DNA from: Bacillus mycoides | GTDB taxonomy: Bacteria > Bacillota > Bacilli > Bacillales > Bacillaceae_G | Reading direction: 5' to 3' | Assembly (NCBI RefSeq): GCF_001757995.1 | Contig: NZ_LXLV01000004.1 | Location: forward strand, 1 to 64,000 | DNA: 64,000 nucleotides | Shown here: positions 1 to 10,109 of the stretch, one piece after another | Layout of the letters: each line of letters begins with the position of its first letter | Numbering within the stretch: the stretch's first letter is position 1 | Translations under genes and position numbers: made by a program | Notes under the pieces: model-generated | The model's input: the letters and a program-made list of their open reading frames with translations, nothing else | Database searches by the model: none | What the model was told of the DNA's origin: nothing

Positions 1-86
1 TGAAAGATGATCAGGTTGATAGGTTCGAGGTGGAAGCATGGTGACATGTGGAGCTGACGAATACTAATAGATCGAGGACTTAACCA
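1..86 (+). rRNA. 23S rRNA, 3' end (partial)
   Basis: The window opens inside the conserved 3' terminus of 23S rRNA, recognisable by the stretch ending GAGGACTTAACCA. The 5' part lies outside the window. The 5S gene follows after about 90 bp, the usual rrn order. Confidence 0.95.
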
Positions 87-178
87 TATAATATGAAGCA
101 AATGTTATCTAGTTTTGAAGGAATATATATTGAAAATTCCTTTTGACATTCTGAAAAGAATGTGTATAATGATAAAAG

Positions 179-294
179 TCTGGTAATGATGGCAGAGAGG
201 TCACACCCGTTCCCATACCGAACACGGAAGTTAAGCTCTCTAGCGCCGATGGTAGTTGGGACCTTGTCCCTGTGAGAGTAGGACGTTGCCAGGC
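179..294 (+). rRNA. rrf: 5S rRNA
   Basis: A 116-nt segment with the Bacillus 5S signature, including GGTCACACCCGTTCCCATAC near the 5' side and GAGAGTAGGACG near the 3' side. The two ends pair to form helix I. It sits between 23S and the tRNA cluster. Confidence 0.95.
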
Positions 295-303
295 TTATAT
301 TAT

Positions 304-378
304 TCCGCAGTAGCTCAGCGGTAGAGCTATCGGCTGTTAACCGATCGGTCGTAGGTTCGATTCCTACCTGCGGAGCCA
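304..378 (+). tRNA. tRNA-Asn (GTT)
   Basis: Cloverleaf with acceptor TCCGCAG/CTGCGGA, anticodon loop containing GTT, and an encoded CCA end. First of nine tRNAs behind the rRNA operon. Confidence 0.95.
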
Positions 379-382
379 TTAT

Positions 383-455
383 GCTTCCATAGCTCAGCTG
401 GTAGAGTACTTCCATGGTAAGGAAGAGGTCACCGGTTCAAGCCCGGTTGGAAGCT
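383..455 (+). tRNA. tRNA-Thr (GGT)
   Basis: Acceptor GCTTCCA/TGGAAGC, anticodon stem CTTCC/GGAAG around the GGT anticodon. CCA is not encoded. Confidence 0.93.
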
Positions 456-479
456 TGGGAAAAGTTTTTATTTTTTTTT

Positions 480-551
480 GGCCCGTTGGTCAAGTGGTTA
501 AGACACCGCCCTTTCACGGCGGTAACACGGGTTCGAATCCCGTACGGGTCA
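480..551 (+). tRNA. tRNA-Glu (TTC)
   Basis: Acceptor GGCCCGT/ACGGGTC, anticodon stem CCGCC/GGCGG around TTC. CCA is not encoded. Confidence 0.94.
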
Positions 552-559
552 TCACTTTT

Positions 560-635
560 GGAGGATTAGCTCAGCTGGGAGAGCACCTGCCTTACAAGCA
601 GGGGGTCGGCGGTTCGATCCCGTCATCCTCCACCA
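560..635 (+). tRNA. tRNA-Val (TAC)
   Basis: Acceptor GGAGGAT/ATCCTCC, anticodon stem CCTGC/GCAGG around TAC, encoded CCA. Confidence 0.95.
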
Positions 636-651
636 TATATTTTTAAATGTC

Positions 652-735
652 GGAGGGGTAGCGAAGTGGCTAAACGCGGCGGACTGTAAATCCGCTCCTT
701 CGGGTTCGGCAGTTCGAATCTGCCCCCCTCCACCA
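652..735 (+). tRNA. tRNA-Tyr (GTA)
   Basis: Class II tRNA of 84 nt with a long variable arm. Anticodon GTA, acceptor GGAGGGG/CCCCTCC, encoded CCA. Confidence 0.95.
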
Positions 736-800
736 TTTTCTTTAAAATAACCTGAAAGGGTTTATTTTTTTGAAAAGATAACCATACTAGTAAATATTAA

Positions 801-875
801 TGGGCTATAGCCAAGCGGTAAGGCAACGGACTTTGACTCCGTCATGCGCTGGTTCGAATCCAGCTAGCCCAGCCA
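801..875 (+). tRNA. tRNA-Gln (TTG)
   Basis: Acceptor TGGGCTA/TAGCCCA, anticodon TTG, encoded CCA. It follows a 65-bp gap that holds an AT-rich weak hairpin. Confidence 0.95.
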
Positions 876-880
876 TTTAC

Positions 881-956
881 GAGCCATTAGCTCAGTTGGT
901 AGAGCATCTGACTTTTAATCAGAGGGTCGAAGGTTCGAATCCTTCATGGCTCACCA
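881..956 (+). tRNA. tRNA-Lys (TTT)
   Basis: Acceptor GAGCCAT/ATGGCTC, anticodon stem TCTGA/TCAGA around TTT, encoded CCA. Confidence 0.95.
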
Positions 957-961
957 TTTTC

Positions 962-1033
962 GCGGAAGTAGTTCAGTGGTAGAATACAACCTTGCCAAGG
1001 TTGGGGTCGCGGGTTCGAATCCCGTCTTCCGCT
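962..1033 (+). tRNA. tRNA-Gly (GCC)
   Basis: Acceptor GCGGAAG/CTTCCGC, anticodon GCC in the CAACC/GGTTG stem. CCA is not encoded. Confidence 0.94.
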
Positions 1034-1043
1034 TAATTACTAA

Positions 1044-1116
1044 GGGGCCTTAGCTCAGCTGGGAGAGCGCCTGCCTTGCACGCAGGAGGTCAGCGGTTCG
1101 ATCCCGCTAGGCTCCA
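1044..1116 (+). tRNA. tRNA-Ala (TGC)
   Basis: Acceptor GGGGCCT/AGGCTCC with one G-U pair, anticodon TGC. CCA is not encoded. Last tRNA of the cluster. Confidence 0.94.
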
Positions 1117-1127
1117 TATAAATGGGG

Positions 1128-1160
1128 AAAGCTTACATCAAATGATGTAAGCTTTTTTTG
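1128..1160 (+). terminator. Terminator of the rRNA-tRNA operon
   Basis: A strong hairpin (AAGCTTACATC paired with GATGTAAGCTT) followed by a run of T directly after tRNA-Ala. Confidence 0.9.
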
Positions 1161-1242
1161 TGTTTAAATTCCACTCCAAAAGGCAACTTTCCCGTATATC
1201 GTTTAAAATGAAAAAAAGGGATTGGATAAGGGGGAGGTAATT

Positions 1243-2371
1243 ATGAAAGTTGTCATTGCATCGGATTCATATAAAGAAAGCCTGAAAGCTATAGAGGTAT
1301 GTGAAGCTATTGAAAGAGGCTTTGCAGCAATTTTTCCTAAAGCAGAGTATGTTAAAGTACCAATTGGAGATGGAGGCGAAGGAACGGTTGAGTCTCTTGT
1401 TGGTGCTACAATGGGGAAAATTATATCACTTAATGTGACAGGGCCGCTTGGAGAGAGCGTGCAAGCCTTTTATGGTATGTCTAAGGATAAGAAGACAGCA
1501 TTTATTGAAATGGCAGCAGCATCAGGATTACAACACGTTCCAATTGAAAAGAGAAACCCACTTATTACAACTACAAAAGGGACAGGTGAACTTATATTAC
1601 ATGCATTAGATCAAGGAGCTAAACACATTATTTTAGGGCTTGGAGGAAGTGCTACAAATGATGGTGGGGCTGGTATGCTATCTGCCTTAGGCGCAAGATT
1701 TATAAATAGGAAAGGTGAAGTAATAGAACCCTCTGGAGGGACATTACATTTGATAACCACTGTTGACCTTTTTAGGATTGATTCACGCCTGGAGGATATA
1801 AAGTTAGAAGCAGCATGTGATGTAGATAACCCTTTAGTTGGACTGAGCGGGGCATCTTTTGTATTTGCGAGACAAAAAGGTGCGAATGTAGAGATGATGA
1901 AAGAGCTAGATGAGAATTTAAAACATTATGCTAATATACTTAAACAACATGTGTCTTTTGATGTATCTGAAATACCGGGTGCGGGTGCAGCTGGAGGAAT
2001 GGGAGCTGCTGTCGTTGCAGTGCTAAAGGGACAGTTAAGAAAAGGGATTGAAATTGTATTAGATTATACAAATTTTGATAAGTGCATAGAGGGTGCCGAT
2101 CTTATTGTAACTGGTGAGGGAAGAATAGATGAACAAACAGCTTATGGAAAAGCTCCTGTTGGTGTCGCAAAGCGGGCGAAATGTCGTCATATTCCTGTAA
2201 TTGCTATTGGTGGATCTGTATCTCCGAACTATACAACTGTTTATGAAAAGGGATATTACAGCTAGTCCAATGACATTAGAAGAAGCATATAAAAGGGCAG
2301 AAGAGAATATCGAAATGACAGCAAAAAATATTGCAGCAGTGTGGAAACTAGCATCAGAAAAACGCTTCTAA
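1243..2371 (+). pseudogene. glxK: Glycerate kinase, frameshifted near the 3' end
   Basis: A GarK/GlxK-family glycerate kinase, which phosphorylates glycerate to a phosphoglycerate. The start chosen is the ATG at 1243 behind GGGGAGGT; an upstream in-frame ATG at 1222 lacks a good site. Visible family motifs are SDSYKESL at the N-terminus, GDGGEGT and GLGGSATNDGGAGM. The reading frame ends at 2265 after EKGYYS. The usual C-terminus (SPMTLEEAYKRAEENI to SEKRF) continues in another frame from about 2252 to 2371. Family members read GIDAVFS at the break, so about 17 bases seem to be missing. The enzyme loses roughly 40 C-terminal residues and is probably inactive or impaired. Single-copy gene with its own terminator. 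Confidence 0.85.
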
Positions 2372-2387
2372 GTGTAGAAGCGTTTTT
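2359..2387 (+). terminator. Terminator overlapping the old glxK stop
   Basis: Hairpin AAACGCTTCTA / TAGAAGCGTTT followed by T5. The left arm contains the last codons of the original kinase frame. Confidence 0.88.
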
Positions 2388-2580
2388 AATTATTATCTAA
2401 TAATAGTGATAGTAGTTATTTCATTAAGTTAACTTTATGCATAGAATAGTTTAAAAATGGGGATTCCAACGTAAATATAAGTGAATAAAATGTATATCTA
2501 TGCAGAAAAATGTCGAGTTGAGTCAGACTATATAAAAGATTTAAAATATTTAGTGAAGGCATAAAAGGGGGATACTATCT

Positions 2581-3474
2581 ATGAAAAAAGAAATCTCAGT
2601 TATTGGAGTTCCAATGGATTTAGGACAGATGCGTCGTGGGGTTGATATGGGACCAAGCGCGATCCGTTATGCAGGGGTAATTGAAAGAATCGAAGAAACT
2701 GGATATAGCGTAAAAGATATGGGAGATATATGTATAGAGAGAGAAAAAGAAATAGATGAAAATACAAAGTTAAGAAACCTTACACAAGTTGCAACTGTAT
2801 GTAATGAATTAGCAAGTAAGGTTGATCATATTATAGAAGAAGGTCGTTTTCCACTTGTATTGGGCGGCGATCACAGTATCGCTATCGGTACGTTAGCTGG
2901 TGTAGCGAAACATTATAAAAATTTAGGTGTTATTTGGTATGATGCACACGGTGATTTAAATACAGAAGAGACTTCACCATCTGGAAATATTCACGGTATG
3001 TCACTTGCTGCAAGTTTAGGATATGGACATTCTTCACTTGTAGACTTATACGGGTCATATCCTAAGGTGAAGAAAGAGAACGTTGTAATTATCGGTGCAC
3101 GTGCATTAGATGAAGGAGAAAAAGACTTTATTCGTGAAGAAGGCATCAAAGTATTCTCAATGCATGAAATTGATCGTATGGGTATGACGGCTGTTATGGA
3201 AGAAACAATTGCATATTTATCTCATACTGATGGTGTTCATTTATCATTAGATTTAGATGGGCTTGATCCTCATGACGCACCAGGAGTTGGAACACCTGTA
3301 ATTGGTGGTCTATCTTATCGTGAAAGCCACTTAGCGATGGAGATGTTAGCAGAAGCTGATATTGTTACATCTGCTGAATTTGTTGAAGTAAATACAATTT
3401 TAGATGAGAGAAACAGAACAGCAACAACAGCGGTTGCTTTAATGGGTTCTTTATTCGGTGAAAAACTGAAATAA
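2581..3474 (+). CDS. rocF: Arginase
   Basis: Hydrolyses L-arginine to ornithine and urea in the cytoplasm. The length, 297 aa, is normal for bacterial arginases. The three manganese-binding signatures of the ureohydrolase family are visible: GGDHS at about 95-99, DAHGD at about 121-125 and DLDGLDP near 224. The start is the ATG behind AAAAGGGGGA. It stands alone, without rocD or rocE beside it, and has its own terminator. The 190-bp upstream region shows no clear sigma-54 (-24/-12) element, so how it is regulated cannot be read from the sequence. The family call is firm. Confidence 0.97.
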   Translation: MKKEISVIGVPMDLGQMRRGVDMGPSAIRYAGVIERIEETGYSVKDMGDICIEREKEIDENTKLRNLTQVATVCNELASKVDHIIEEGRFPLVLGGDHSIAIGTLAGVAKHYKNLGVIWYDAHGDLNTEETSPSGNIHGMSLAASLGYGHSSLVDLYGSYPKVKKENVVIIGARALDEGEKDFIREEGIKVFSMHEIDRMGMTAVMEETIAYLSHTDGVHLSLDLDGLDPHDAPGVGTPVIGGLSYRESHLAMEMLAEADIVTSAEFVEVNTILDERNRTATTAVALMGSLFGEKLK

Positions 3475-3481
3475 ATGTAAG

Positions 3482-3508
3482 AAAAGCAACTGTGAAGTTG
3501 CTTTTTTT
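3482..3508 (+). terminator. rocF terminator
   Basis: AAAGCAACT / AGTTGCTTT hairpin with a T-run, 7 bp after the stop. Confidence 0.9.
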
Positions 3509-3598
3509 ATTGGAAAATAGGCGTATAATAATTTATATTACACTGTAGGATAAGAAAGTTTGACATCTTACCAATTTAAGCTAAGGGGGCGTTTGTAA

Positions 3599-3626
3599 TT
3601 GTCGTTTGTTTCATGTATGGTATAAT
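3599..3626 (+). promoter_or_regulatory. Likely sigma-A promoter of cdaA-cdaR-glmM
   Basis: TTGTCG, 16 bases, then a perfect TATAAT about 90 bp upstream of cdaA. It is the best promoter match in this gap. Confidence 0.55.
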
Positions 3627-3717
3627 TAACTAGTTGTTGGAAATACATACAGATAGAGCATAAAATAATATTTCAATATATGGATAGAATTGCTCGTAAG
3701 TAGGAGGAAGGGTTAGT

Positions 3718-4539
3718 ATGCCTTTTGAAGATACGACCATTTTGAAATATCTTAGTACGACATTAGATATTGCTGTTGTATGGTTTATTATATATAAGCT
3801 AATTCTTATAATCCGGGGCACGAAGGCTGTTCAACTTTTAAAAGGTATTACGGTTATTATTGTCGTCCGGATGATCAGTATTTTACTTGAATTGCATACG
3901 CTATATTGGCTAACGGAACAAGTATTAACGTGGGGATTCTTAGCTGTTATTATTATCTTTCAGCCAGAATTGCGAAGAGCACTTGAGCAGCTAGGAAGAG
4001 GTAGCTTGTTTTCGCGTGTAGGAACTCACGAGGACGATGAACCTGAAATTGTTGCAACAGCGATAGCGAAAGCAACGGAATATATGGGAAAACGTAGAAT
4101 TGGTGCATTAATTACGTTGTCAAAAGAGACTGGGATGGGTGACTATGTGGAAACGGGTATTCCGTTAAATGCAAACGTATCATCGGAACTACTCATTAAT
4201 ATTTTCATTCCAAATACGCCTCTTCACGACGGAGCAGTAATTATGCAAGGAAGTACAATTAAAGCAGCGGCGTGTTATCTTCCTTTATCGGAAAGTCCGT
4301 TTATTTCTAAGGAATTAGGAACTAGGCATCGCGCTGCAATGGGAGTTAGTGAAGTTACTGATAGTATTACGGTAGTTGTGTCGGAAGAAACGGGTCAAAT
4401 TTCTTTAACGAAAAACGGTGAGTTACATCGTGATTTGAAGACAGAACAGCTAAAGGATATGTTGTTAGCTGAATTTAGTGGGAACGAAAAAACGACTTCT
4501 TCGTCTTTATGGAATTGGAGGAGAAAGCGTCATGGATAA
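3718..4539 (+). CDS. cdaA: Diadenylate cyclase CdaA
   Basis: Membrane enzyme that condenses two ATP into c-di-AMP, the essential second messenger for potassium and cell-wall homeostasis. Three N-terminal membrane segments (about residues 10-33, 40-60 and 68-85) precede the DAC domain. Its catalytic DGA (171-173) and RHR (203-205) motifs are both intact. The length, 273 aa, is normal. The start has AGGAGGAAGG. The stop overlaps the cdaR start by 8 nt, so the two are translationally coupled. cdaA-cdaR-glmM is the conserved Firmicute operon linking c-di-AMP to peptidoglycan precursor synthesis. Confidence 0.97.
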   Translation: MPFEDTTILKYLSTTLDIAVVWFIIYKLILIIRGTKAVQLLKGITVIIVVRMISILLELHTLYWLTEQVLTWGFLAVIIIFQPELRRALEQLGRGSLFSRVGTHEDDEPEIVATAIAKATEYMGKRRIGALITLSKETGMGDYVETGIPLNANVSSELLINIFIPNTPLHDGAVIMQGSTIKAAACYLPLSESPFISKELGTRHRAAMGVSEVTDSITVVVSEETGQISLTKNGELHRDLKTEQLKDMLLAEFSGNEKTTSSSLWNWRRKRHG

Positions 4540-6031
4540 GTTAATGGAGAATCATTGGTTTTTAAAAGGAATCTCATTACTATTGGCGTGTATGCTTTTT
4601 ATGTCAGCAACTTTAACTGAAAAAAATACGACATCGAGTATATTACCTTTCGTAAATGAAACGAAAGAAACATTAACTGATTATCCTATTACCCTTAAGT
4701 ATGATGAAGAGAAATATATTGTAAGTGGTATTCCAGCAGGTGGAGTCAAGGTGAAGTTGGAAGGTCCAAAATCAGCAGTTGCCACAGCAAAAGCAAAAAA
4801 ACAATTTGATATATCAGTTGATTTGCGAGATAGTCCAAAAGGAACTTATGAAGTTTCTTTAAAAGCGAATGGGCTTCCAGATGATGTGAAAGGAACAGTC
4901 CAACCAGCAACAATTAAAGTCACTCTTCATGAAAAAGCGAAAAAGTATGTTCATGTAGATTTAAAATTATCAAATGAAGACCAGATGCCAGCAGGTTCTA
5001 CTATTGAGAAATCAAGTATTAAGCCCGACACTGTTGAAGTAGTTGGAACAAAAGAAGAAATAGAAAGTATTTCATCTGCTAAGGCATATATCGACTTAAA
5101 AGGCGTGAATAAAACTGTTACAAAAACAGCAGACGTTACATTGTACAATAAAGAAGGAAAACGTTTAAATGTAAAAACGAGTCCATCTAAAATAAGTGTA
5201 ACGGTGAATGTAGCGACACAACCTACAGCAAATAACACCGAAAAAACTGTTCCTGTAACGTATACGAAAAAGGGTAGTTTACCAGAAGGATTAGCTGTTA
5301 CAAATATTAGTGTTGAGCCGAGAGAAGTAACGATAGCAGGTCCAAAAGACATTTTGGATAATATACAATCTATAGAGGGGGTCGAGGTAGATCTTAGTCA
5401 ATTGACGGATTCTACAACATTCGATGCCTCTGTTTTATTGCCAAAAGGTGTAACAAGTGCAAAACCAAATCAAGTGAAGGTCTCCGTAGGGGTACAAAAG
5501 GTAAAACAAACGAAAAGTAAAACTATTGATGGTATCCCGATTCAAAAAAGTGGAATTCCGAATGATGTTACTGCGCAGCTACTTTCGCCACAAGATGGAA
5601 AGATAAGCGTTGATATTTCAGGAGAAGCAAGTATAGTAGATAAAATAACAGCAGCTCAAATAACAGCGGCGATTAATCTGCAAAATGTATCTCCGGGGAC
5701 GAAAGATGTTTCTATTCAAGTGAGTGGTCCAGGTAATATTTCGATAGAAGCAAAACAAAAAAGTGCTAAAGTCACAATTGTGAAGAAAGAAAAGCCGGAT
5801 AAAGAAGTACAGGGTAATATTGAACAACCAGATTCAAAAAACAATCAAGAAAATCAAACTGAAAAACCCAAAAATCCTGAACCCGATCCAGAAAAGGATC
5901 CAGAAAAGGATCCAGAAAAGGATCAGGAAAAAGATAAAGACAAAGACAAAGAAAATGGCCAAGAAACGAGCCAAGAACCAACAGTAGATAATCAAAAAGA
6001 GCACGAAAAAGGAGCGAATAATAATGGGTAA
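4532..6031 (+). CDS. cdaR: CdaA regulatory protein CdaR (YbbR-domain protein)
   Basis: Modulates CdaA at the membrane. One N-terminal membrane segment (about 9-27) is followed by an extracellular region of repeated YbbR domains up to about residue 420. The charged C-terminal tail is rich in D, P, E and K, with [12 protein letters not shown]-type repeats. The start used is the ATG at 4532 behind TTGGAGGAG; a longer in-frame ATG at 4478 lies deep inside cdaA and is unlikely. The stop overlaps the glmM start by 8 nt. The tail repeats are the part most likely to vary between strains. Confidence 0.95.
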   Translation: MDKLMENHWFLKGISLLLACMLFMSATLTEKNTTSSILPFVNETKETLTDYPITLKYDEEKYIVSGIPAGGVKVKLEGPKSAVATAKAKKQFDISVDLRDSPKGTYEVSLKANGLPDDVKGTVQPATIKVTLHEKAKKYVHVDLKLSNEDQMPAGSTIEKSSIKPDTVEVVGTKEEIESISSAKAYIDLKGVNKTVTKTADVTLYNKEGKRLNVKTSPSKISVTVNVATQPTANNTEKTVPVTYTKKGSLPEGLAVTNISVEPREVTIAGPKDILDNIQSIEGVEVDLSQLTDSTTFDASVLLPKGVTSAKPNQVKVSVGVQKVKQTKSKTIDGIPIQKSGIPNDVTAQLLSPQDGKISVDISGEASIVDKITAAQITAAINLQNVSPGTKDVSIQVSGPGNISIEAKQKSAKVTIVKKEKPDKEVQGNIEQPDSKNNQENQTEKPKNPEPDPEKDPEKDPEKDQEKDKDKDKENGQETSQEPTVDNQKEHEKGANNNG

Positions 6032-7370
6032 ATATTTTGGTACAGACGGAGTACGCGGGGTTGCAAATAAGGAATTAACACCTGAATTAGCATTCAAAAT
6101 TGGACGTTTTGGCGGCTATGTATTAACAAAAGATACAGATCGTCCAAAAGTAATTATTGGCCGTGATACACGTGTATCTGGACATATGCTAGAAGGAGCT
6201 TTAGTAGCAGGTCTATTATCAACTGGAGCAGAAGTAATGCGTCTTGGTGTTATTTCTACACCAGGTGTGGCTTATTTAACAAAAGCTTTAGATGCACAAG
6301 CGGGTGTTATGATTTCTGCATCTCATAATCCAGTACAAGATAATGGAATTAAGTTCTTCGGTTCAGATGGTTTCAAATTAACAGATGAGCAAGAAGCAGA
6401 AATTGAAGCATTATTAGACAAAGAAGTTGACGAGTTACCACGTCCAACAGGTACTAACCTTGGTCAAGTGAGCGATTACTTTGAAGGTGGACAAAAATAT
6501 TTACAATACATTAAACAAACTGTAGAGGAAGATTTCTCTGGTTTACATATCGCTTTAGATTGCGCACACGGTGCGACTTCTTCTTTAGCTCCATACTTAT
6601 TTGCAGACTTAGAAGCTGATATTTCAACGATGGGAACTTCTCCAAACGGTATGAATATTAACGAAGGCGTCGGATCTACACATCCAGAAGTCTTAGCTGA
6701 ATTAGTAAAAGAAAAAGGTGCTGATATCGGACTTGCTTTTGATGGTGATGGCGACCGATTAATCGCTGTAGATGAAAAAGGAAACATCGTTGATGGCGAT
6801 CAAATTATGTTTATTTGCGCGAAGTATATGAAAGAAACTGGTCAATTAAAACATAATACAGTTGTTTCAACAGTTATGAGTAACTTAGGTTTCTACAAAG
6901 CACTTGAAGCAAACAGTATTACAAGTGATAAAACAGCAGTTGGTGACCGCTACGTAATGGAAGAAATGAAACGTGGTGGATATAACCTGGGCGGAGAACA
7001 ATCAGGTCACATTATCTTACTTGATTACATTACAACTGGTGATGGAATGTTAAGTGCTCTTCAACTTGTAAACATCATGAAAATGACGAAAAAGCCATTA
7101 TCTGAGCTTGCAGGTGAGATGACAAAATTCCCACAATTACTAGTAAACGTTCGTGTAACAGATAAAAAACTAGCATTAGAAAATGAAAAAATTAAAGAAA
7201 TTATTCAAGTTGTAGAGGAAGAAATGAAAGGCGACGGTCGTATTCTTGTTCGTCCATCTGGAACAGAGCCACTTATTCGTGTAATGGCAGAAGCACCAAC
7301 ACAAGAAATTTGTGATGCTTATGTGCACCGTATTGTAGAAGTTGTGAAAGCTGAAGTTGGAGCTGAATAA
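6024..7370 (+). CDS. glmM: Phosphoglucosamine mutase
   Basis: Converts glucosamine-6-phosphate to glucosamine-1-phosphate on the way to UDP-GlcNAc and peptidoglycan. It has the phosphohexomutase domains in order: active-site SASHNP at 98-103 (phosphoserine at about 100), metal loop DGDGDR near 240, sugar loop GGEQSGH near 325 and phosphate loop RPSGTEP near 410. The length is 448 aa, standard. The RBS AAAAGGAGCG lies in the cdaR tail. Its product is made from the GlmS product, and glmS follows as a separate transcript. Confidence 0.98.
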   Translation: MGKYFGTDGVRGVANKELTPELAFKIGRFGGYVLTKDTDRPKVIIGRDTRVSGHMLEGALVAGLLSTGAEVMRLGVISTPGVAYLTKALDAQAGVMISASHNPVQDNGIKFFGSDGFKLTDEQEAEIEALLDKEVDELPRPTGTNLGQVSDYFEGGQKYLQYIKQTVEEDFSGLHIALDCAHGATSSLAPYLFADLEADISTMGTSPNGMNINEGVGSTHPEVLAELVKEKGADIGLAFDGDGDRLIAVDEKGNIVDGDQIMFICAKYMKETGQLKHNTVVSTVMSNLGFYKALEANSITSDKTAVGDRYVMEEMKRGGYNLGGEQSGHIILLDYITTGDGMLSALQLVNIMKMTKKPLSELAGEMTKFPQLLVNVRVTDKKLALENEKIKEIIQVVEEEMKGDGRILVRPSGTEPLIRVMAEAPTQEICDAYVHRIVEVVKAEVGAE

Positions 7371-7387
7371 TTTACTGAATTTGTTTT

Positions 7388-7415
7388 AAAAGGAGCACAA
7401 GAAGTGCTCCTTTTT
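7388..7415 (+). terminator. glmM operon terminator
   Basis: AAAAGGAGCAC / GTGCTCCTTTT hairpin with a T-run. Confidence 0.92.
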
Positions 7416-7509
7416 CATATGTTTTATAGACAATGAAAAAAAATTCATTGACGGTTTATATTGTTTGTTATAAGATGGTCTTGTTCTTTTTCTCAAAGTA
7501 AATATTGTA

Positions 7510-7662
7510 AATTATAAAAGCGCCAGAGCTACAAGTAGTGTAGTTGACGAGGTGGAGTTTTATCGAGATTTCGGCGGATGACTCCCGGTTGTTCATCACA
7601 ACCGCAAACTTTTACTTAAAACATTAAGGTGACTTAGTGGACAAAGGTGAAAGTGTGATGAG
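7510..7662 (+). ncRNA. glmS ribozyme-riboswitch
   Basis: Glucosamine-6-phosphate-activated self-cleaving ribozyme in the glmS leader. The cleavage-site context AAAAGCGCCAGAGCT is present, with the cut expected before G7520. The conserved core follows (GTAGTTGACGAGGTGGAG, ATTTCGGCGGATGACTCCCG, then CTTAGTGGACAAAGGTGAAA). When the GlmS product accumulates, cleavage leads to mRNA decay. Possible promoter elements lie just upstream (TTGACG-17-TAAGAT at 7448-7476 and TTGTTC-16-TATTGT at 7481-7508). The leader continues almost 200 nt beyond the ribozyme before glmS. Confidence 0.95.
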
Positions 7663-7804
7663 AGAAAAGGAACGGATGAAAACTAGCTGTATAAGTGTAT
7701 ACGGACTTAAACCCAATTGAGAGGAAGGTGAAAGCCGTTACAAGCTTACAGGGCTAGCAATATGTAATCCGTTTTTTTAATATAAATAAATGGTATCGGA
7801 CTAT

Positions 7805-7849
7805 GTCGTTACATGTTCGCAAAGCAGTGTAAGCATTTGTAACGGCGAC
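7805..7849 (+). promoter_or_regulatory. Hairpin at the glmS translation start
   Basis: GTCGTTACA (7805-7813) pairs with TGTAACG-G-CGAC (7838-7849) with one bulged base. It ends five bases before the glmS ATG, where a Shine-Dalgarno sequence would be expected; no GGAGG-like site is visible there. It may influence translation initiation. Confidence 0.45.
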
Positions 7850-7854
7850 TAAAC

Positions 7855-9657
7855 ATGTGTGGAATCGTAGGATTTATTGGAGAGCAAGATGCAAAGGAAA
7901 TTTTATTAAAAGGTTTAGAAAAGCTAGAATATCGTGGATATGATTCAGCAGGTATTGCAGTACAAACAGAGAACGGTGTTGTTGTATACAAAGAAAAAGG
8001 CCGTATTGCAAAACTTCGCGAAATCGTAGATGAGAACGTAGCAGCAAGCGTAGGGATCGGACATACACGCTGGGCTACACACGGTGTTCCAAGTAAGTTA
8101 AACGCGCATCCGCATCAAAGTACATCAAAACGCTTTACACTAGTTCATAACGGTGTAATTGAAAACTATGAATTAGTGAAAAAGGAATATTTACAAGATG
8201 TAACGTTCGTAAGTGAAACAGATACAGAAATTATCGTACAGCTTATGGAACAACAAGTGAGCACAGGATTAAGTGTAGAAGAAGCGTTCCGTAATACGCT
8301 ATCTCTTTTACATGGCTCTTATGCAATCGGATTACTTGATGCTGAAAATCCAAACATGATTTATGTTGCTAAAAACAAAAGCCCGCTATTAGTAGGTGTT
8401 GGTGACAACTTTAATGTTGTGGCGAGCGACGCTATGGCGATGTTACAAGTTACAGATCAATTTATCGAGTTAATGGATAAAGAAATCGTAATTGTAACAA
8501 AAGAAAGCATTACAATTAAAAACTTACAAGGTGAAACGATTGAACGTGCACCTTATACAGCGGAATTAGACGCAAGTGATATTGAAAAAGGAACGTATCC
8601 TCATTTCATGCTAAAAGAAATCGATGAGCAACCACTTGTAATCCGTAATATTATTCAAAAGTACCAAGATGAAAATGGCGAAATTGAATTAGATCAAGAT
8701 ATCCGTAACGCAATTTTAGATAGCGATCGCATTTACATCATTGCATGTGGAACAAGTTATCATGCAGGTCTTGTTGGAAAGCAATTCATTGAGAAATTTG
8801 CGAAAGTACCAGTTGAAGTACATGTAGCAAGTGAATTCTCTTACAATATGCCATTATTAACAGAAAGACCATTCTTCATTTACATTTCACAAAGTGGTGA
8901 AACAGCTGATAGCCGTGCAGTACTTGTGCAAACAAATGAAATGGGTCATAAAGCATTAACGATTACAAATGTACCTGGTTCTACGCTTTCTCGTGAAGCT
9001 GATTATACACTTCCGTTATATGCGGGACCAGAAATCGCAGTTGCATCGACGAAAGCATACACAGCACAGCTTGCAGTACTTTCAATCTTAGCGGCTGACA
9101 TTGCAAAAGCGAAAGGTGAAGTTCTTGATTTCGATTTAACACACGAATTAGGACTTGTAGCAAACGCAATGGTAGTACTTTGTGATCAAAAAGAAGAAAT
9201 GGATGCATTAGCAAAACAATTTTTATCAACAACACGTAACTGCTTCTTCATCGGACGTAGCGTAGACTTCTTCGTAGGTTTAGAAGGTGCGTTAAAACTA
9301 AAAGAAATCTCTTACATCCAAGCAGAAGGATTTGCTGGAGGAGAATTAAAACACGGTACAATCGCCTTAATCGAAAACGGTACACCAGTTATCGCTCTTG
9401 CTACACAAGAGCACGTAAACCTTGGAATTCGTGGTAACGTGAAAGAAGTAGTAGCACGCGGGGCTAACCCATGTATCATCTCAATGAAAGGCTTAGAAAT
9501 GGAAGGTGACAGCTTCGTATTACCAGCTGTACACGAAGCACTAGCACCGCTAGTAGCAGTTATTCCATTACAACTTATCTCATACTACGCAGCACTTCAC
9601 CGCGAGTGTGACGTTGATAAGCCACGTAACTTAGCTAAATCTGTTACTGTTGAGTAG
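7855..9657 (+). CDS. glmS: Glutamine-fructose-6-phosphate aminotransferase (isomerizing)
   Basis: Makes glucosamine-6-phosphate from fructose-6-phosphate and glutamine, the first committed step of amino-sugar synthesis. The N-terminal class II glutaminase domain begins with the catalytic Cys after Met (MCGIVGFIG). Two SIS isomerase domains follow (about 285-430 and 455-590), with the C-terminal [13 protein letters not shown] signature. The length of 600 aa is standard. The start is fixed by the N-terminal nucleophile, although the RBS is poor. It is controlled by the upstream ribozyme. The 3' end is the classic attTn7 target, and a TnsA relic lies just downstream. Confidence 0.98.
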   Translation: MCGIVGFIGEQDAKEILLKGLEKLEYRGYDSAGIAVQTENGVVVYKEKGRIAKLREIVDENVAASVGIGHTRWATHGVPSKLNAHPHQSTSKRFTLVHNGVIENYELVKKEYLQDVTFVSETDTEIIVQLMEQQVSTGLSVEEAFRNTLSLLHGSYAIGLLDAENPNMIYVAKNKSPLLVGVGDNFNVVASDAMAMLQVTDQFIELMDKEIVIVTKESITIKNLQGETIERAPYTAELDASDIEKGTYPHFMLKEIDEQPLVIRNIIQKYQDENGEIELDQDIRNAILDSDRIYIIACGTSYHAGLVGKQFIEKFAKVPVEVHVASEFSYNMPLLTERPFFIYISQSGETADSRAVLVQTNEMGHKALTITNVPGSTLSREADYTLPLYAGPEIAVASTKAYTAQLAVLSILAADIAKAKGEVLDFDLTHELGLVANAMVVLCDQKEEMDALAKQFLSTTRNCFFIGRSVDFFVGLEGALKLKEISYIQAEGFAGGELKHGTIALIENGTPVIALATQEHVNLGIRGNVKEVVARGANPCIISMKGLEMEGDSFVLPAVHEALAPLVAVIPLQLISYYAALHRECDVDKPRNLAKSVTVE

Positions 9658-9713
9658 GAAATTGGTAGAGTAACTAGTTTATTGTGGATTTAAAATAAAG
9701 TTGTGAAGCTTTG

Positions 9714-9748
9714 CCCCTTTGGATATTTTTATCTAAAGGGGTGTTTTT
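9714..9748 (+). terminator. glmS terminator
   Basis: CCCCTTTGGATA / TATCTAAAGGGG hairpin followed by GTTTTTGTG. Confidence 0.88.
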
Positions 9749-10044
9749 GTGTCGAAAAGAAAAAGAACAACTAAAATCGATAAGTGGCTTAAAGAGGGTA
9801 GTGGAGCAGATTATCAGCCTTGGCTTAAAATTTAAGGTGTTGCCTCATTAGGGTGTTCGACAAGATTAAAAGGTATAAAGACCGCCAGACAACAGGAATT
9901 TTTATCAGATTTGGAACGGAACTACTTTTATTTAACTGAATTTTCTGTTATCGTTTAGATATTCGTGAACAATTCCCTTTATTACCACAAGAAGAGACGA
10001 TTACTATTGCTGAAGAGCTTGGGATTAAACATTCAGTTGATAAA
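9749..10044 (+). pseudogene. TnsA endonuclease remnant (Tn7-like relic)
   Basis: Translating across breaks gives a TnsA-like N-terminal half. It begins SKRKRTTKIDKWLKEG (GTG at 9749), continues through an in-frame TAA at 9833 into STRLKGIKTARQQEFLSDLE, meets a frameshift near 9950, then DIREQFPLLPQEETITIAEE and LGIKH. Bacterial Tn7-type TnsA proteins have this order. The remaining half, TnsB and TnsC, and the transposon ends are absent. After about 10044 the sequence is no longer recognisable, and it runs into a bcr1 copy at 10110. The position immediately behind glmS is where Tn7-like elements insert, so this is most simply the left-over edge of an old insertion. Confidence 0.75.
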
Positions 10045-10109
10045 GGCCAAGGTATTACAGTGGGGAAAGCTAAACGTAGTTCTAAAAGGGTTCAGCGTAG
10101 GGGAGAGGT

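Noticed and set aside
741-772. Weak hairpin between tRNA-Tyr and tRNA-Gln as a terminator
   Set aside because: The stem is short and mismatched, and the tRNA cluster continues without an evident new promoter.
5618-6097. Minus-strand ORFs opposite the cdaR tail
   Set aside because: Arise from the charged DPEK-type repeats read backwards; low-complexity F/L/I-rich text, no RBS.
7728-7758. Possible leader peptide (GTG start, about nine codons) in the glmS leader
   Set aside because: The AGGAAGG sequence lies directly against the GTG, with no spacing for a Shine-Dalgarno.
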